From: JAWPMT01 sp965267435
Lineage (GTDB): Bacteria; Bacteroidota; Bacteroidia; Cytophagales; Cyclobacteriaceae
Reading direction: 5' to 3'
Assembly: GCA_965267435.1 (NCBI GenBank)
Contig: OZ253960.1
Span: 6,634,001-6,698,000 of the forward strand
Length of the DNA: 64,000 bases
Shown here: one piece after another, positions 8,096 through 16,884 of the stretch
Layout of the letters: every line of letters starts with the position of its first letter
Position numbering within the stretch: the first letter of the stretch is position 1
The notes under the pieces: generated by a model
The model's database searches: none
What the model was told of the DNA's origin: nothing
Seen by the model: only the letters and a program-made list of their open reading frames with translations
Position numbers and translations under genes: made by a program

Positions 8096-9358
8096 TCAAT
8101 CGAAAACTATTTCAGCAGTTTCCCTCCAAGGTACATAGATTGGATCTTTCTGGTTCGCCTTGAAGATCAAAGTACCATCATTTGCCGCCGATACGTCGCG
8201 CACATCGCCTAGCAGAAGCTTGTCCCCATTGCGGAGCTCGACGGTCGAGAATTGGTTGTTTTTTGGTGTGACGCTTTTGATGTTGACAAAAGGAATGCTG
8301 TAGTCGATCATGTAGTCTTTGGCATCTAGTGTCTCTACCTCCCAGGCCTCATCGATGTCATAAACAATTCTGCCCTCGAACTTCGTGTCATCAAACGTGT
8401 ACACTGTGCCGGATAGTCCTTTCGGTGCCCGATAAGATTTGTAGGGCGCACCGCTGCTCTTGACTTGCTCGAAGGTCGCCTTGCGGAAGATCTTCCATGG
8501 GATGTCGACCTGGCCGAGCTCAGGGACGGTAACGATGATTCCGCGATTTTCATTGTTGACGTCATTGGAACCCTTCAGGAAAAAGTCCCGACCAGAGTTG
8601 AGTACCACATAACTGCCGTTTTGCTCTTTTTCGATGGACTTGATCTCTTTGAATGGAATCGAAAGGTCACCATCACGTGTGTCACCGTCGAGCACGTCTT
8701 CTCCAAGGCGCTCGTCATGGTCCCACTGGACGTAGCCCGTGAAAGTACCTCCCCGGAATGTCTCCACTGTGCCATAAATGGGGGCGCCGCCTTTGATCCG
8801 TAGGTTTTTTGGTGTGTCTGAGAATTCCACCTCGCGCATTCTATGCCATGGAATGTCGATTTTGCCCAGTTCATCGTCATAGACGATCAGGGTAGTCCCA
8901 ACATCATTGTAGCCCCGACCGCTGAGTTCCAACTCAATACCATTCTTAAGGCGCAGAGCCACAGTGTACTTGCCCGTTTTGATGAGCGCAGCGATGTTGC
9001 CAAACTGCGTAGCAAACTCATGTGTAAGGTTGCCTTTGTCCTCCCAGATGCTCGAAAGGCTCCAGTTGAGACTTTCCCAAAAGGCGATTTCCTCCGAGGG
9101 TGCATTCTCCTCAAGTACTTTTTGATAATACTTGTCCGCGACTTTGGCGGCATTGAAGAACTCATTCCAAAAGGCTTCCTCGTCACCCCAACGGATCTGC
9201 CCCATGTAAGTGGTCTCATAGGTATGCACCTTCCCGTAGATGTATCCTTCGGTATTTTGTGCCTGCAGGGATGTGAGCACAATCAACGCTGCTACAAGGT
9301 TTCCGATGACGATCAGAAGCACTCGGCGGTGTCTAGCAAGTAATGCGCCTTTATTCAT
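8096..9358 (-). CDS. secreted three-repeat protein, paralogue of 832-2067
   Basis: 420 aa; the N-terminal hydrophobic segment ending near SLQAQ is a signal peptide. Three repeat units match the paralogue motif for motif: YGKVHTYETTYMGQIRWGDE, YGTVETFRGGTFTGYVQWDH with VLDGDTRDGD, then SGTVYTFDDTKFEGRIVYDID, each closing with a W(R/H/K)...F motif. The function is unknown. It lies 63 bp upstream of the histidine kinase on the same strand, so it may be co-transcribed with the two-component pair; a sensory link is inference only. Confidence 0.85.
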   Translation of the reverse strand: MNKGALLARHRRVLLIVIGNLVAALIVLTSLQAQNTEGYIYGKVHTYETTYMGQIRWGDEEAFWNEFFNAAKVADKYYQKVLEENAPSEEIAFWESLNWSLSSIWEDKGNLTHEFATQFGNIAALIKTGKYTVALRLKNGIELELSGRGYNDVGTTLIVYDDELGKIDIPWHRMREVEFSDTPKNLRIKGGAPIYGTVETFRGGTFTGYVQWDHDERLGEDVLDGDTRDGDLSIPFKEIKSIEKEQNGSYVVLNSGRDFFLKGSNDVNNENRGIIVTVPELGQVDIPWKIFRKATFEQVKSSGAPYKSYRAPKGLSGTVYTFDDTKFEGRIVYDIDEAWEVETLDAKDYMIDYSIPFVNIKSVTPKNNQFSTVELRNGDKLLLGDVRDVSAANDGTLIFKANQKDPIYVPWRETAEIVFD

Positions 9359-9541
9359 GTTCCAAAGATTCGCTCTTCTAGAACAAATGAAAAGTGAAAA
9401 CTTCTATAGCTGGCATTGGTCAGACCGAAACCGGATATCTCCAAACTCAAATGGATCTGCACCTTTTGGGCACTCTTACAATTTTGTTTGTAGAAAAAGA
9501 ATTATTGAATTCTTCTCGGCAGGCTGATTCGGCGCTAATAG

Positions 9542-12217
9542 CTACTCCTCACGCAGCGATTCAATAGGGTTGATCAGTGAAGCCTTGATCGTATGATAGC
9601 TCATCACCAGACCTGCCACTGTAAATGCCAGCAGCCCACTCAACAGAAAGGGTCCAAGGTTCATCGGCGTACGGTAGGCGAAGTTTTCCAGCCATTGGCT
9701 CATGATCCAGTAGGTGAGGGGCACACTTAGCACAATGGCTATTAGGATTTGCCACCAAAATCCCCTGGCGATCAAGCCGAATATTGCCCGTGGTGTAGCA
9801 CCCATGACTTTGCGAATGCCAATTTCCTTTTCCCTGCTACTGACGACCAGCATGGAGAGACCGAGAAGACCTAGTGCCGCAATCAGTACGGCAACGCCCG
9901 TCGAAAGGGAGACGAGGTCCTGCATTTGCATTTCAGATTCGTATTGCTCCTGGATGCGTTGATCGAGGAATTGGAAGTTCAATTGTTCATTCGGGAATGT
10001 GCTTTCCCAGGCCTCCTTTAGTATATCTGGTGCTTCCTGTAGGTTACTGCCATTGTAGGTGAACACCAGTTTAGGGATGGGAGAGTCGCCAAAACCGACG
10101 TCGGAGATCCCCTCCATGATCGGCCTGGCGTTCTGGACGATTACAAGCGGGCTGATCTCTGTATGCAAGGAGTTGAAATGAAAGTCCCTGGTCATGCCGA
10201 TGATCTGATGCTCACCAAAGCTGCTACCAGGGAGCTTTTTGCCCACAGGCTCGTCCAAGTCGAATAGCTCCGCGGCGGCTTCATTGATGATGACAGATTG
10301 ACGTTCATCAAGGCCATTGCCCGGTTGGAAGTCTCGGCCTTCTATGACCTGTATATCGAAGGTTCCAAGGAAGTGGGCATCGGTGACCAGCATATTGAAA
10401 CGTCGGAAGACGTCGTTTTCATCGGTGTAGGCGAGCCCTGCCCAGCCGGGAGTGCCAAACATGTGCGTACCCATGCTTATACCGGATATCTGTGGGTATT
10501 GCTCGAGTTTTGATTTCAGCATCTCACCATTCTGCATACCCGAGGAAATCAGCTCACCAAGACCTCGAGATGCTGGGTCGTAAACCAGTCTGGTTGAGAC
10601 CTTCGTGCTATAATCATAGCCCAGGTCTTTGCGTAGCAGGAATTGTATTTGGTCTCGCATGATGAGGGTCGAGCTGATCAGAAAGACCGTGACGGCAAAT
10701 TGAATGATCATTAGCGCCTTTCGGACCAATAGCTTCCCTGATGACTGAGTGGTAGCGTGCAGGGCTTGTACTACCTCTGATCGTGCCGCTACCAATGCGG
10801 GATAGATGCCGGCTAGTATTCCCACCACCAAAGCGACTAGCAGATGGAGGTAATGCAGGGACGGTGTGATGTCGATGCCTACCATTTTGTTGAAAAAGGG
10901 GATCGTGAGAAAGGTAGCGACTGCCGCTAATGTGATAGCAATGAATGTCAGTAGGATGCCTTCAGTGAGGTATTGCATCACTAGCTGCATACGATGCGCG
11001 CCCATACTCTTGCGGATGCCTACCTCTTTTGATCTTCGTAATGATTGGCCCGTTGCGATGGATGTGTAGTTGACGCAGGCGATAACCAGGACGAGTAGAC
11101 CAATTGCTCCGAGGATCATAATGTACTGTGGGTTGCTGACGGGCGCAAAACCAAGTGGTACTGAGGGGTCGAGGTGAATGTCCGTCATCTTTTGGAAGCC
11201 GATCTGGTACTGATCGCGTTCCATGCTATCATCTCCATAGGTGGCATCACCCATCAATGACATCACTACATCCTGCATTTTGGCGTCGATGTCTTCGATC
11301 CGGGCGCCAGGCTTGAGCAGTAGATACGTTTCAGTAGCGACATTGAACCAGGCCATCAGGGCTCTTTCACTGAACAGCTGGCGATTATTCAGATTGGAAA
11401 TACCGATGTCGAATTGAATGCTGGAGTTTTGAGGGATGTCTTTGAAGATGCCCGCGACAGTAAACACCCGCTGATCATCGCCCAACTGGATGGCAAGTGG
11501 CTGGCCAATGGGGTCTTTGCTGCCAAAATACTTGAGGGCATAGGCCCGGGAGATCACCACATCATCAAGTTCGTCCACTACTTGTGTCTTCGAACCAACC
11601 AGGAGCTCGAAGTCAAAAACCTGGAAAAACTCAGGGCTCAACACAGCGACCTTTTCATTGATCTGATTATCAGCTTCGCCTACCAGCCCATTTTGTTCCA
11701 TGTACTGTAGCGCATGTTCCGTCTCGGGGAAATTCTCTTCCAGCAGCGTTTCAAAGCGCAGGGGCGTGACCGCATTGAAAAATACCTTTCCATTGCCATA
11801 ATCCTCCTTGAGCCAGACCCGGTACAAACGTTCTTTCTTAGAATGGAACTGGTCGAAACTGAGCTCGTGCTGTACGTACGCTCCCAGGAGGAGGAAGCAG
11901 AAAATGCCAATACCGAGGCCTAGCAAATTCATGGATGTATTGAACCAATCCTTTAGAAGGACACGCAGTGCGATCTTGATATTGCCGTAAATCATGATGG
12001 GTTTTGAGTTTTTGAGTAATTGATTCTTTTTCATGGCGGAGGGTCGCAATGATCGGAGCACAAGCCAGCTGTAAAGCATTCGTGCTCGTCGAAGCCCGCT
12101 TCGTTCCTGCATTCGTTGGAAGATCTCCAGCAGGTCACCCTCCAGATCCTCGATGAGATCGGGGTCGCAAAACCACCGGAGCAATCGCGTAGCCCAATTG
12201 GGGGGAGCCTCCATCAC
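9542..12217 (-). CDS. FtsX/MacB-type ABC transporter permease with prefix domain
   Basis: 891 aa. Residues 1-60 form the permease prefix domain found in Bacteroidota (PDLIEDLEGDLLEIFQRM). A transmembrane helix near 95 and a MacB-like periplasmic domain (VQHELSFDQFHSKKERLYRVW) follow, then an FtsX core of three helices with SLRRSKEVGIRKSMGA. The second half repeats this order and ends in SREKEIGIRKVMGA. There is no ATPase domain; the partner nucleotide-binding protein must be encoded elsewhere. It overlaps the upstream padR gene by four bases, so expression is tied to PadR. Probable role: export of lipoproteins, peptides or drugs. Confidence 0.92.
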   Translation of the reverse strand: MMEAPPNWATRLLRWFCDPDLIEDLEGDLLEIFQRMQERSGLRRARMLYSWLVLRSLRPSAMKKNQLLKNSKPIMIYGNIKIALRVLLKDWFNTSMNLLGLGIGIFCFLLLGAYVQHELSFDQFHSKKERLYRVWLKEDYGNGKVFFNAVTPLRFETLLEENFPETEHALQYMEQNGLVGEADNQINEKVAVLSPEFFQVFDFELLVGSKTQVVDELDDVVISRAYALKYFGSKDPIGQPLAIQLGDDQRVFTVAGIFKDIPQNSSIQFDIGISNLNNRQLFSERALMAWFNVATETYLLLKPGARIEDIDAKMQDVVMSLMGDATYGDDSMERDQYQIGFQKMTDIHLDPSVPLGFAPVSNPQYIMILGAIGLLVLVIACVNYTSIATGQSLRRSKEVGIRKSMGAHRMQLVMQYLTEGILLTFIAITLAAVATFLTIPFFNKMVGIDITPSLHYLHLLVALVVGILAGIYPALVAARSEVVQALHATTQSSGKLLVRKALMIIQFAVTVFLISSTLIMRDQIQFLLRKDLGYDYSTKVSTRLVYDPASRGLGELISSGMQNGEMLKSKLEQYPQISGISMGTHMFGTPGWAGLAYTDENDVFRRFNMLVTDAHFLGTFDIQVIEGRDFQPGNGLDERQSVIINEAAAELFDLDEPVGKKLPGSSFGEHQIIGMTRDFHFNSLHTEISPLVIVQNARPIMEGISDVGFGDSPIPKLVFTYNGSNLQEAPDILKEAWESTFPNEQLNFQFLDQRIQEQYESEMQMQDLVSLSTGVAVLIAALGLLGLSMLVVSSREKEIGIRKVMGATPRAIFGLIARGFWWQILIAIVLSVPLTYWIMSQWLENFAYRTPMNLGPFLLSGLLAFTVAGLVMSYHTIKASLINPIESLREE

Positions 12218-12543
12218 GACTGCAGATTGACTTGTAATAGTTTTTTGTACAACCTAAGTCGTACCTCCATACCGGCGTCCAGTGTGCTGCGTCCGGCGGG
12301 AGTGAGAGAGAAGAATCGCTTCCGTCTGCCTCCGCGGTCATTGCTAGCTCCACCCATTTTCGATTTGACGAAGCCTTTTTTCTCCAGCCTCCGCAACACT
12401 GAGTGGACGGCAGTGACGTCCATACTGCGTTTAGCATGACTCATGATCTCGTCCAGAATGGCCACGGCGTATGCTTGCTCACCCAAGCCCCCAATAGCCA
12501 GCAGTACCAATTCCTCAAGCTCTCCGAGGTGCTCTCCCTTCAT
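12214..12543 (-). CDS. PadR-family transcriptional regulator
   Basis: About 109 aa from the ATG at 12543; the frame is open upstream but the extension runs through the operator. MKGEHLGELEELVLLAIGGL is the typical PadR start, followed by the winged helix (AVAILDEIMSHAKRSMDVTAVHSVLRRLEKKGFVKSKMG) and the GGRRKRFFSLTPAGRSTL wing. PadR proteins are ligand-responsive repressors that usually control an adjacent efflux gene and themselves. Here the stop codon overlaps the permease start, and a paired inverted repeat lies directly upstream. Confidence 0.93.
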   Translation of the reverse strand: MKGEHLGELEELVLLAIGGLGEQAYAVAILDEIMSHAKRSMDVTAVHSVLRRLEKKGFVKSKMGGASNDRGGRRKRFFSLTPAGRSTLDAGMEVRLRLYKKLLQVNLQS

Positions 12544-12555
12544 TATTGCGATAAT

Positions 12556-12609
12556 ATTACTTGTACAAATATACAAGATTTTTATTACTTGTTTTTTTGT
12601 ACAAGTAAT
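12556..12609 (-). promoter_or_regulatory. likely PadR operator in the padR promoter
   Basis: ATTACTTGTACAAA (12556-12569) and its exact complement TTTGTACAAGTAAT (12596-12609) face each other 26 bp apart. Each contains the palindrome TTGTACAA, and a third partial copy, ATTACTTGTTT, lies between. The element sits just upstream of the padR ATG, the usual autoregulatory site. Binding is inferred. Confidence 0.7.
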
Positions 12610-12710
12610 GAACAAGCTAAAAACATGATTTTCGTATGGCAGGTGCCAATTGGACAATGGCTATCTTCGTTAGTGAAGAAATGATTTTGAGAACCCTTAC
12701 ATTGAAAGCT

Positions 12711-13430
12711 ATGAGAACCCTCATTTTTCTTACCGTGTTGATGGTCGGTTTCCATTCGGTAAAGGCTCAGGAGGCGCCGGAATTGTCTGTGATTGGCCAG
12801 TCCCAAATATCCGTGGAGCCGACCCTTACTGTAATATCCTATACAGTCCGAAGCAAGCAAATGAGTTATGTGGCAGCGGTGGAGGACATGACCAGGCGAG
12901 TAGATCAACTCGTCGATATTCTGAAAAAGACGGGTTTCAAAACAGAGGAGATCGTCACGTCGAACTTTATGGTCGCTGAGCAATTTGCCTACGACCGCGG
13001 GCAACGACGCAGTGACGGTTTTGCCGCGACGCAGGCACTTCGTATCGAATTTGGCGTGAATAAAAAACGACTGCTGGATATCTTGACGAAGACAACTGCA
13101 GGCACGGTGAATGCTGAGGTAGGTATCTCGTTTACGCTGGACGAAGCAGGGAAAAGTGCGCTGGCGCTACAGCTGATCAAGATGGCGGTCGATGATGCAA
13201 AGAAAAAAGCTGAGGCGATCGCCGAGGCATCGGGCTACACCGTCACCGGTATCAAGGAGATTTTATACGGCAGTCCGCCTGTGACGACACCGAGGCCTAT
13301 GGCACGTGCGGAGACGATGACATTGGCTGTATCAGACGCAGGAGGTGCGCAGGTTTCGAACTTTGAGGCAGCGGACCTTGTGTTTACTGATAATGTGAGC
13401 ATCATCTATACCATTGGTCCTTCGAAGTAG
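12711..13430 (+). CDS. SIMPL-domain (DUF541) periplasmic protein
   Basis: 239 aa from the ATG at 12711, which opens a clean signal peptide (MRTLIFLTVLMVGFHSVKAQ); the longer open frame lacks family similarity. The mature part is one SIMPL domain: ELSVIGQSQISVEPTLTVISYTV, then a helix, and a second half with ALQLIKMAVDDAKKKAEAIAEASGYTV, a strong match for this family. SIMPL/Omp28-type proteins are periplasmic and oligomeric, linked to oxidative stress, but without defined chemistry. Transcribed away from padR. Confidence 0.88.
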   Translation: MRTLIFLTVLMVGFHSVKAQEAPELSVIGQSQISVEPTLTVISYTVRSKQMSYVAAVEDMTRRVDQLVDILKKTGFKTEEIVTSNFMVAEQFAYDRGQRRSDGFAATQALRIEFGVNKKRLLDILTKTTAGTVNAEVGISFTLDEAGKSALALQLIKMAVDDAKKKAEAIAEASGYTVTGIKEILYGSPPVTTPRPMARAETMTLAVSDAGGAQVSNFEAADLVFTDNVSIIYTIGPSK

Positions 13431-13433
13431 GCG

Positions 13434-13922
13434 CTACTTGTCCTCCAGCAGCCGGTCGATCTCTCTGGAAAGACGCGTGCGTTTCAAATCGCGAGCAACG
13501 ATGACTCCTTCCTGATTGACCAGGTAGCTCGTAGGGATTTCGTCCACATTGTAAGTTCTAAAGGCATTCTTCTCTTCGAAGTCCCAGACGTGCTGCCAGG
13601 GGATGCCATACCTTTTCACGGCGTTTTGCCAGGCACCTCTCGTCCGATCAAAGTTGACCGCAAATACTTCGAAGTTCTTGCCATGGTACTCCTGGTACAT
13701 CGGCTTTAGCCAATCCTGTATGTCTTTGATACAAGGTCCACACCACCCGGCCCAGAAGTCGATCAGTACGACCTTTCCCTGAAGATCGGAGAGCTTCTGC
13801 TCCTCCCCAGCAAGATTGGTCAAGACGATGTCCGGCGCCTTCTTGCCGATCAGAGGATCTCTTTGGGCGTAGGCGAAGCCGACGATGCTTAAAGCCAGTA
13901 TGGCAGCGAAGACTTGTTTCAT
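13434..13922 (-). CDS. TlpA/ResA-like thioredoxin-fold protein
   Basis: 162 aa with a signal peptide (1-19, FAYAQ). The thioredoxin fold carries the redox motif WCGPC (Cys61, Cys64) in LIDFWAGWCGPCIKDIQDW and the cis-proline segment DEIPTSYLV. The preceding GKKAPDIVLTNLAGEE segment is typical of AhpC-TSA/Redoxin members. It probably reduces periplasmic disulphides, as in cytochrome c maturation or general repair. Its stop is four bases from that of the convergent SIMPL gene. Confidence 0.92.
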   Translation of the reverse strand: MKQVFAAILALSIVGFAYAQRDPLIGKKAPDIVLTNLAGEEQKLSDLQGKVVLIDFWAGWCGPCIKDIQDWLKPMYQEYHGKNFEVFAVNFDRTRGAWQNAVKRYGIPWQHVWDFEEKNAFRTYNVDEIPTSYLVNQEGVIVARDLKRTRLSREIDRLLEDK

Positions 13923-14167
13923 TTCCAGGAATTTATTGCCAAGGTAGTTTTTTGATACGCAAATGGTATGCCGGATCGACTCAGTGACGGTAATATGTCA
14001 TGGTCGGGGCTTTTTTTGTCGAGAGGGCATATGTACTAACCTTGCCAGTGCTATGATCCAGAATGACTGTTCAAGGAGCAGGTATCATTGGATGTGCGTT
14101 TCCTTCGAGGAGGAACATTTCGCCGGTAGCTCCTCTTCGTTACACAGAACAGACCCATATTTGGTCC

Positions 14168-14620
14168 ATGGACTACATCCTCCTGAAATACACACATTTC
14201 CTGGGCATCTTCGCCGTAGTCGGGGGAGTGTTCGCGGAGCTTATGATGATCAAGGGCAAAATGACCCGTGGTGAATTGAAGCGGGTCTCACAGGTCGATG
14301 CCATCTACGGAGTAGGTGCGATCATCACCGTGGCGGCGGGTTTGGCCCTATGGCTTACGGACATCGGGAAGCCAGCGGAGTTTTACAGTGAAAATGGACT
14401 GGTCTACTGGAAGCTGGGGATTTTCACCGTAGTGGGTCTATTGTCGATTTATCCGACAGTTTTCCTGTCCAGGAATCGACTGTCCAGCAAGAATCCCGAT
14501 GGGACCGAGGTCGTGGAGGTGCCCTCAGCGGTGATCAAGGTGGTGATTGTCGAACTGATCCTGTTGCTGCTCATGCCATTTTTGGCATCATCCATGGCGA
14601 TGGGTCTCCAGTTATTTTAG
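14168..14620 (+). CDS. DUF2214-family inner membrane protein
   Basis: 150 aa from the ATG at 14168 (MDYILLKYTHFLGIFAVVGG). Four hydrophobic segments occur at about 5-25, 48-68, 83-100 and 125-145. The pattern KYTHFLGIF...E...R....VDAIYGVGA..T.AAGL is that of the DUF2214 membrane family, whose function is unknown. The last nine bases overlap the convergent glycosylase gene. Confidence 0.8.
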   Translation: MDYILLKYTHFLGIFAVVGGVFAELMMIKGKMTRGELKRVSQVDAIYGVGAIITVAAGLALWLTDIGKPAEFYSENGLVYWKLGIFTVVGLLSIYPTVFLSRNRLSSKNPDGTEVVEVPSAVIKVVIVELILLLLMPFLASSMAMGLQLF

Positions 14621-15808
14621 AGTGAACAACTCGTGCAAGAGTGCGTCTCCCAGGTCACTCCGATGAGCCTGGATGTCAACATCATTCACGCCCTGGAAAT
14701 CGAGGAACTGCGTAAGGGCTGACTTCCATGCTTCAAGGAACTCGTCGTTGACAGACCGAAGGAGCAACTGCATGTTTCTGATTTCCAGAACACCCGTCGC
14801 TCGATTGGTCTTCACATCCATTTGACCAACCAGGTTATTCTTCCAAAGGATAGGCAGACCATAGTATCCGAACACCCGATCTGGGGCCGGTACGTAGCAC
14901 TCGAGTGTGTAGTCAAACCCGAAGAGTTCTTTCGCCCGGGCTCTGTTGATCACGAGGTTATCAAAGGGGTTTAGGATCTTCACCTTTTGACTAAATCGTC
15001 CATTCAGCAGCGCTAAAGAATCACTGGAGGTGTAATAGTCTCCGTCCAGGCCATTCACACGGCATAGCTGGATATCACCGGTCTCCTCGAGCAGCCTCAC
15101 CTGGTCACGGATCTCCTGCTGGCAGCCTTTCAGGAGATAGCCCATTTCGCGTGTGGAAATGATCCCATGCGCCCGGATATCTCTTTTGATGAGGTACTGA
15201 ATGTATTCTTCGCGTGTGGGTGTAGATGTGTCGAGATCTTCCGGAAGCACACGCTCTGGCAGATCATATACTTTTTGGAAGCCCTGTCGTGATCGCACCA
15301 TGATCCTACCCTCCATGAAGAGGTTTTGCAGCGCTTTCTTTGTGGGTGCGGCTTCCCACATTTCGGAGACCTTGAAACCTTCTGGCTTTTCGAAGTCCTT
15401 AGACATGAGGGGGCCCTCATCGGCAATTCGGTCCAGTACATGCTGCATCACCTTCTGGTCCTTTTCAAACCAAAACTTGTCTTTGGCGAGGATTTCTTCT
15501 TTCACTGGCAGTGTATAGCGATAGTCCCTCATCGGAAGGTAACTGGCCGCGTGACTCCAGTATTCGAAAATCGAGCGGTCGTTTTCCAGGCGGGACATTA
15601 TGTCTCCACGATACGTATGAAGTCGTGACCAAAGGACATGGTGATGGGCCCGCTCCACGACTGAGATTGTGTCGATCTGGACATACCCGATCTGTTCAAA
15701 AGTTTCTCTTGCCAGGCGTTTGGGAGATTGACCAGCAATCGATGGCCGCTTGAGATGCTGGCTGGCCAGAGCTATTTTTCTGGCTTCCTGTTTGGATAGT
15801 TCAGTCAA
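14612..15808 (-). CDS. YcaQ/AlkX-like crosslink-repair DNA glycosylase
   Basis: 398 aa winged-helix protein of the YcaQ family (formerly DUF1006). Near the N-terminus is the QxD catalytic motif, Gln44-Ile45-Asp46 in GYVQIDTISVVERAHHHVLW, preceded by the LASQHLKRP helix. Further hallmarks are YWSHAASYLPM, the LFMEGRIMVRSR wing and the C-terminal FDYTLECYVPAPDRVFGYYGLPILW. Characterised relatives unhook interstrand crosslinks and remove bulky N7-alkylguanine. It is monocistronic. Confidence 0.88.
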   Translation of the reverse strand: MTELSKQEARKIALASQHLKRPSIAGQSPKRLARETFEQIGYVQIDTISVVERAHHHVLWSRLHTYRGDIMSRLENDRSIFEYWSHAASYLPMRDYRYTLPVKEEILAKDKFWFEKDQKVMQHVLDRIADEGPLMSKDFEKPEGFKVSEMWEAAPTKKALQNLFMEGRIMVRSRQGFQKVYDLPERVLPEDLDTSTPTREEYIQYLIKRDIRAHGIISTREMGYLLKGCQQEIRDQVRLLEETGDIQLCRVNGLDGDYYTSSDSLALLNGRFSQKVKILNPFDNLVINRARAKELFGFDYTLECYVPAPDRVFGYYGLPILWKNNLVGQMDVKTNRATGVLEIRNMQLLLRSVNDEFLEAWKSALTQFLDFQGVNDVDIQAHRSDLGDALLHELFTLK

Positions 15809-15943
15809 TGTCTTGTGCCTTTTTGAGACGTATCAATGGATGGGTGGGAGCGAACACTTTACCAGCTGGAAAAAATTTGTGCATCGACCAATCAATATAA
15901 CACCAGGCGTTGTATTAACAGTGGTTGATCAGTAATCTTGTCT

Positions 15944-16285
15944 ATGGCCAAAGTCATTCGCATACCTTCCGCGTTTGTCATCGATACCAAAGTCGTGGGG
16001 GTGTCGCGAAGCAACGAGGACGGCACTTCGCGCCAGGACATTATTCGCTCCAGTGTACAGGAGCTGGATTCTTTGATTTTGGAGCGCGAGCCTACCAACC
16101 CGTATGATTCCCAGGCAGTGAAAGTCATGACAACAGACCATCGTCAAATTGGCTATTTGTCGCGAGAAGTGGCGGGTCGCGTGAGTTTTGCCCTCGACAA
16201 CGAAGCAGAGGTGGTTGCCAAAGCAAGCTGGGTGAGTGGAGAAAAAGTGACAGGTGTCGGTCTCAGGATCGAGCTATCCAATTAA
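15944..16285 (+). CDS. HIRAN-domain protein
   Basis: 113 aa from the ATG at 15944 (MAKVIRIPSAFVIDTKVVGV). The segment LILEREPTNPYDSQAVKV followed by RQIGYLSREVAG is the HIRAN consensus. HIRAN domains bind single-stranded DNA ends or stalled-fork structures and are fused to helicases in eukaryotes; stand-alone bacterial forms are uncharacterised. It is divergent from the DNA glycosylase next door, so a shared repair theme is possible but not shown. Confidence 0.82.
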   Translation: MAKVIRIPSAFVIDTKVVGVSRSNEDGTSRQDIIRSSVQELDSLILEREPTNPYDSQAVKVMTTDHRQIGYLSREVAGRVSFALDNEAEVVAKASWVSGEKVTGVGLRIELSN

Positions 16286-16395
16286 TTCATCCAGCCTTCA
16301 CGGCCAGGTGGTAGGCATTGGAAATTCCTTTTTTTGCATGTGGTAGGGCCGCACAGAATTATTATCTTTCGCATACTAAAAGATCAACAAAACCC

Positions 16396-16884
16396 ATGGC
16401 CAAAAAAGCTGACCAACCAATCCCCGGTGGTATGCGCACCCTTACCACACGTATGTGGTTCAATGGTAATTGTAAAGAAGCGATCAAGTTCTACCAGAAT
16501 GCCTTTGAAGCAAGCGTGAAAGGATCCGTGGTGGAGAACCCCGCCAATCAAAGAGTAATGCATGCGATGATCAAAATTGGAGATACGCATGTATTGATGG
16601 CCGATGCGGTTCCTGGTAATTGGGAACAGGGGCCAACTTCCGGATCTACCATGGGATTCTGGATGTATGTCGACGATGTAGACAAGGCCTTTTCCAAAGC
16701 GAAAGATGCAGGGTGTAAGGTGCTCGCAGAACTGGAGGAGCAGTTTTGGGGTGATCGAATGGGCAAGTTGAAAGACCCTTTTGGTCACATGTGGTCTCTG
16801 GCCTCTCGCCGTTGGGATTATACGGACGAAGAGATCGAACAAAATGAGCAGGAGTGGATAGGAAGCCTTGAGGAGGAAGACTAA
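16396..16884 (+). CDS. VOC-fold (PhnB-like) protein
   Basis: 162 aa from the ATG at 16396. MRTLTTRMWFNGNCKEAIKFYQNAF is the PhnB/3-dmu-9_3-mt signature. It is followed by HAMIKIGDTHVLMADAV, VDDVDKAFSKAKDAGCKV and DPFGHMWSLASR, two beta-alpha-beta-beta-beta modules of the vicinal-oxygen-chelate fold. The substrate is unknown. Its last four bases overlap those of the convergent ATP-grasp gene. Confidence 0.85.
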   Translation: MAKKADQPIPGGMRTLTTRMWFNGNCKEAIKFYQNAFEASVKGSVVENPANQRVMHAMIKIGDTHVLMADAVPGNWEQGPTSGSTMGFWMYVDDVDKAFSKAKDAGCKVLAELEEQFWGDRMGKLKDPFGHMWSLASRRWDYTDEEIEQNEQEWIGSLEEED

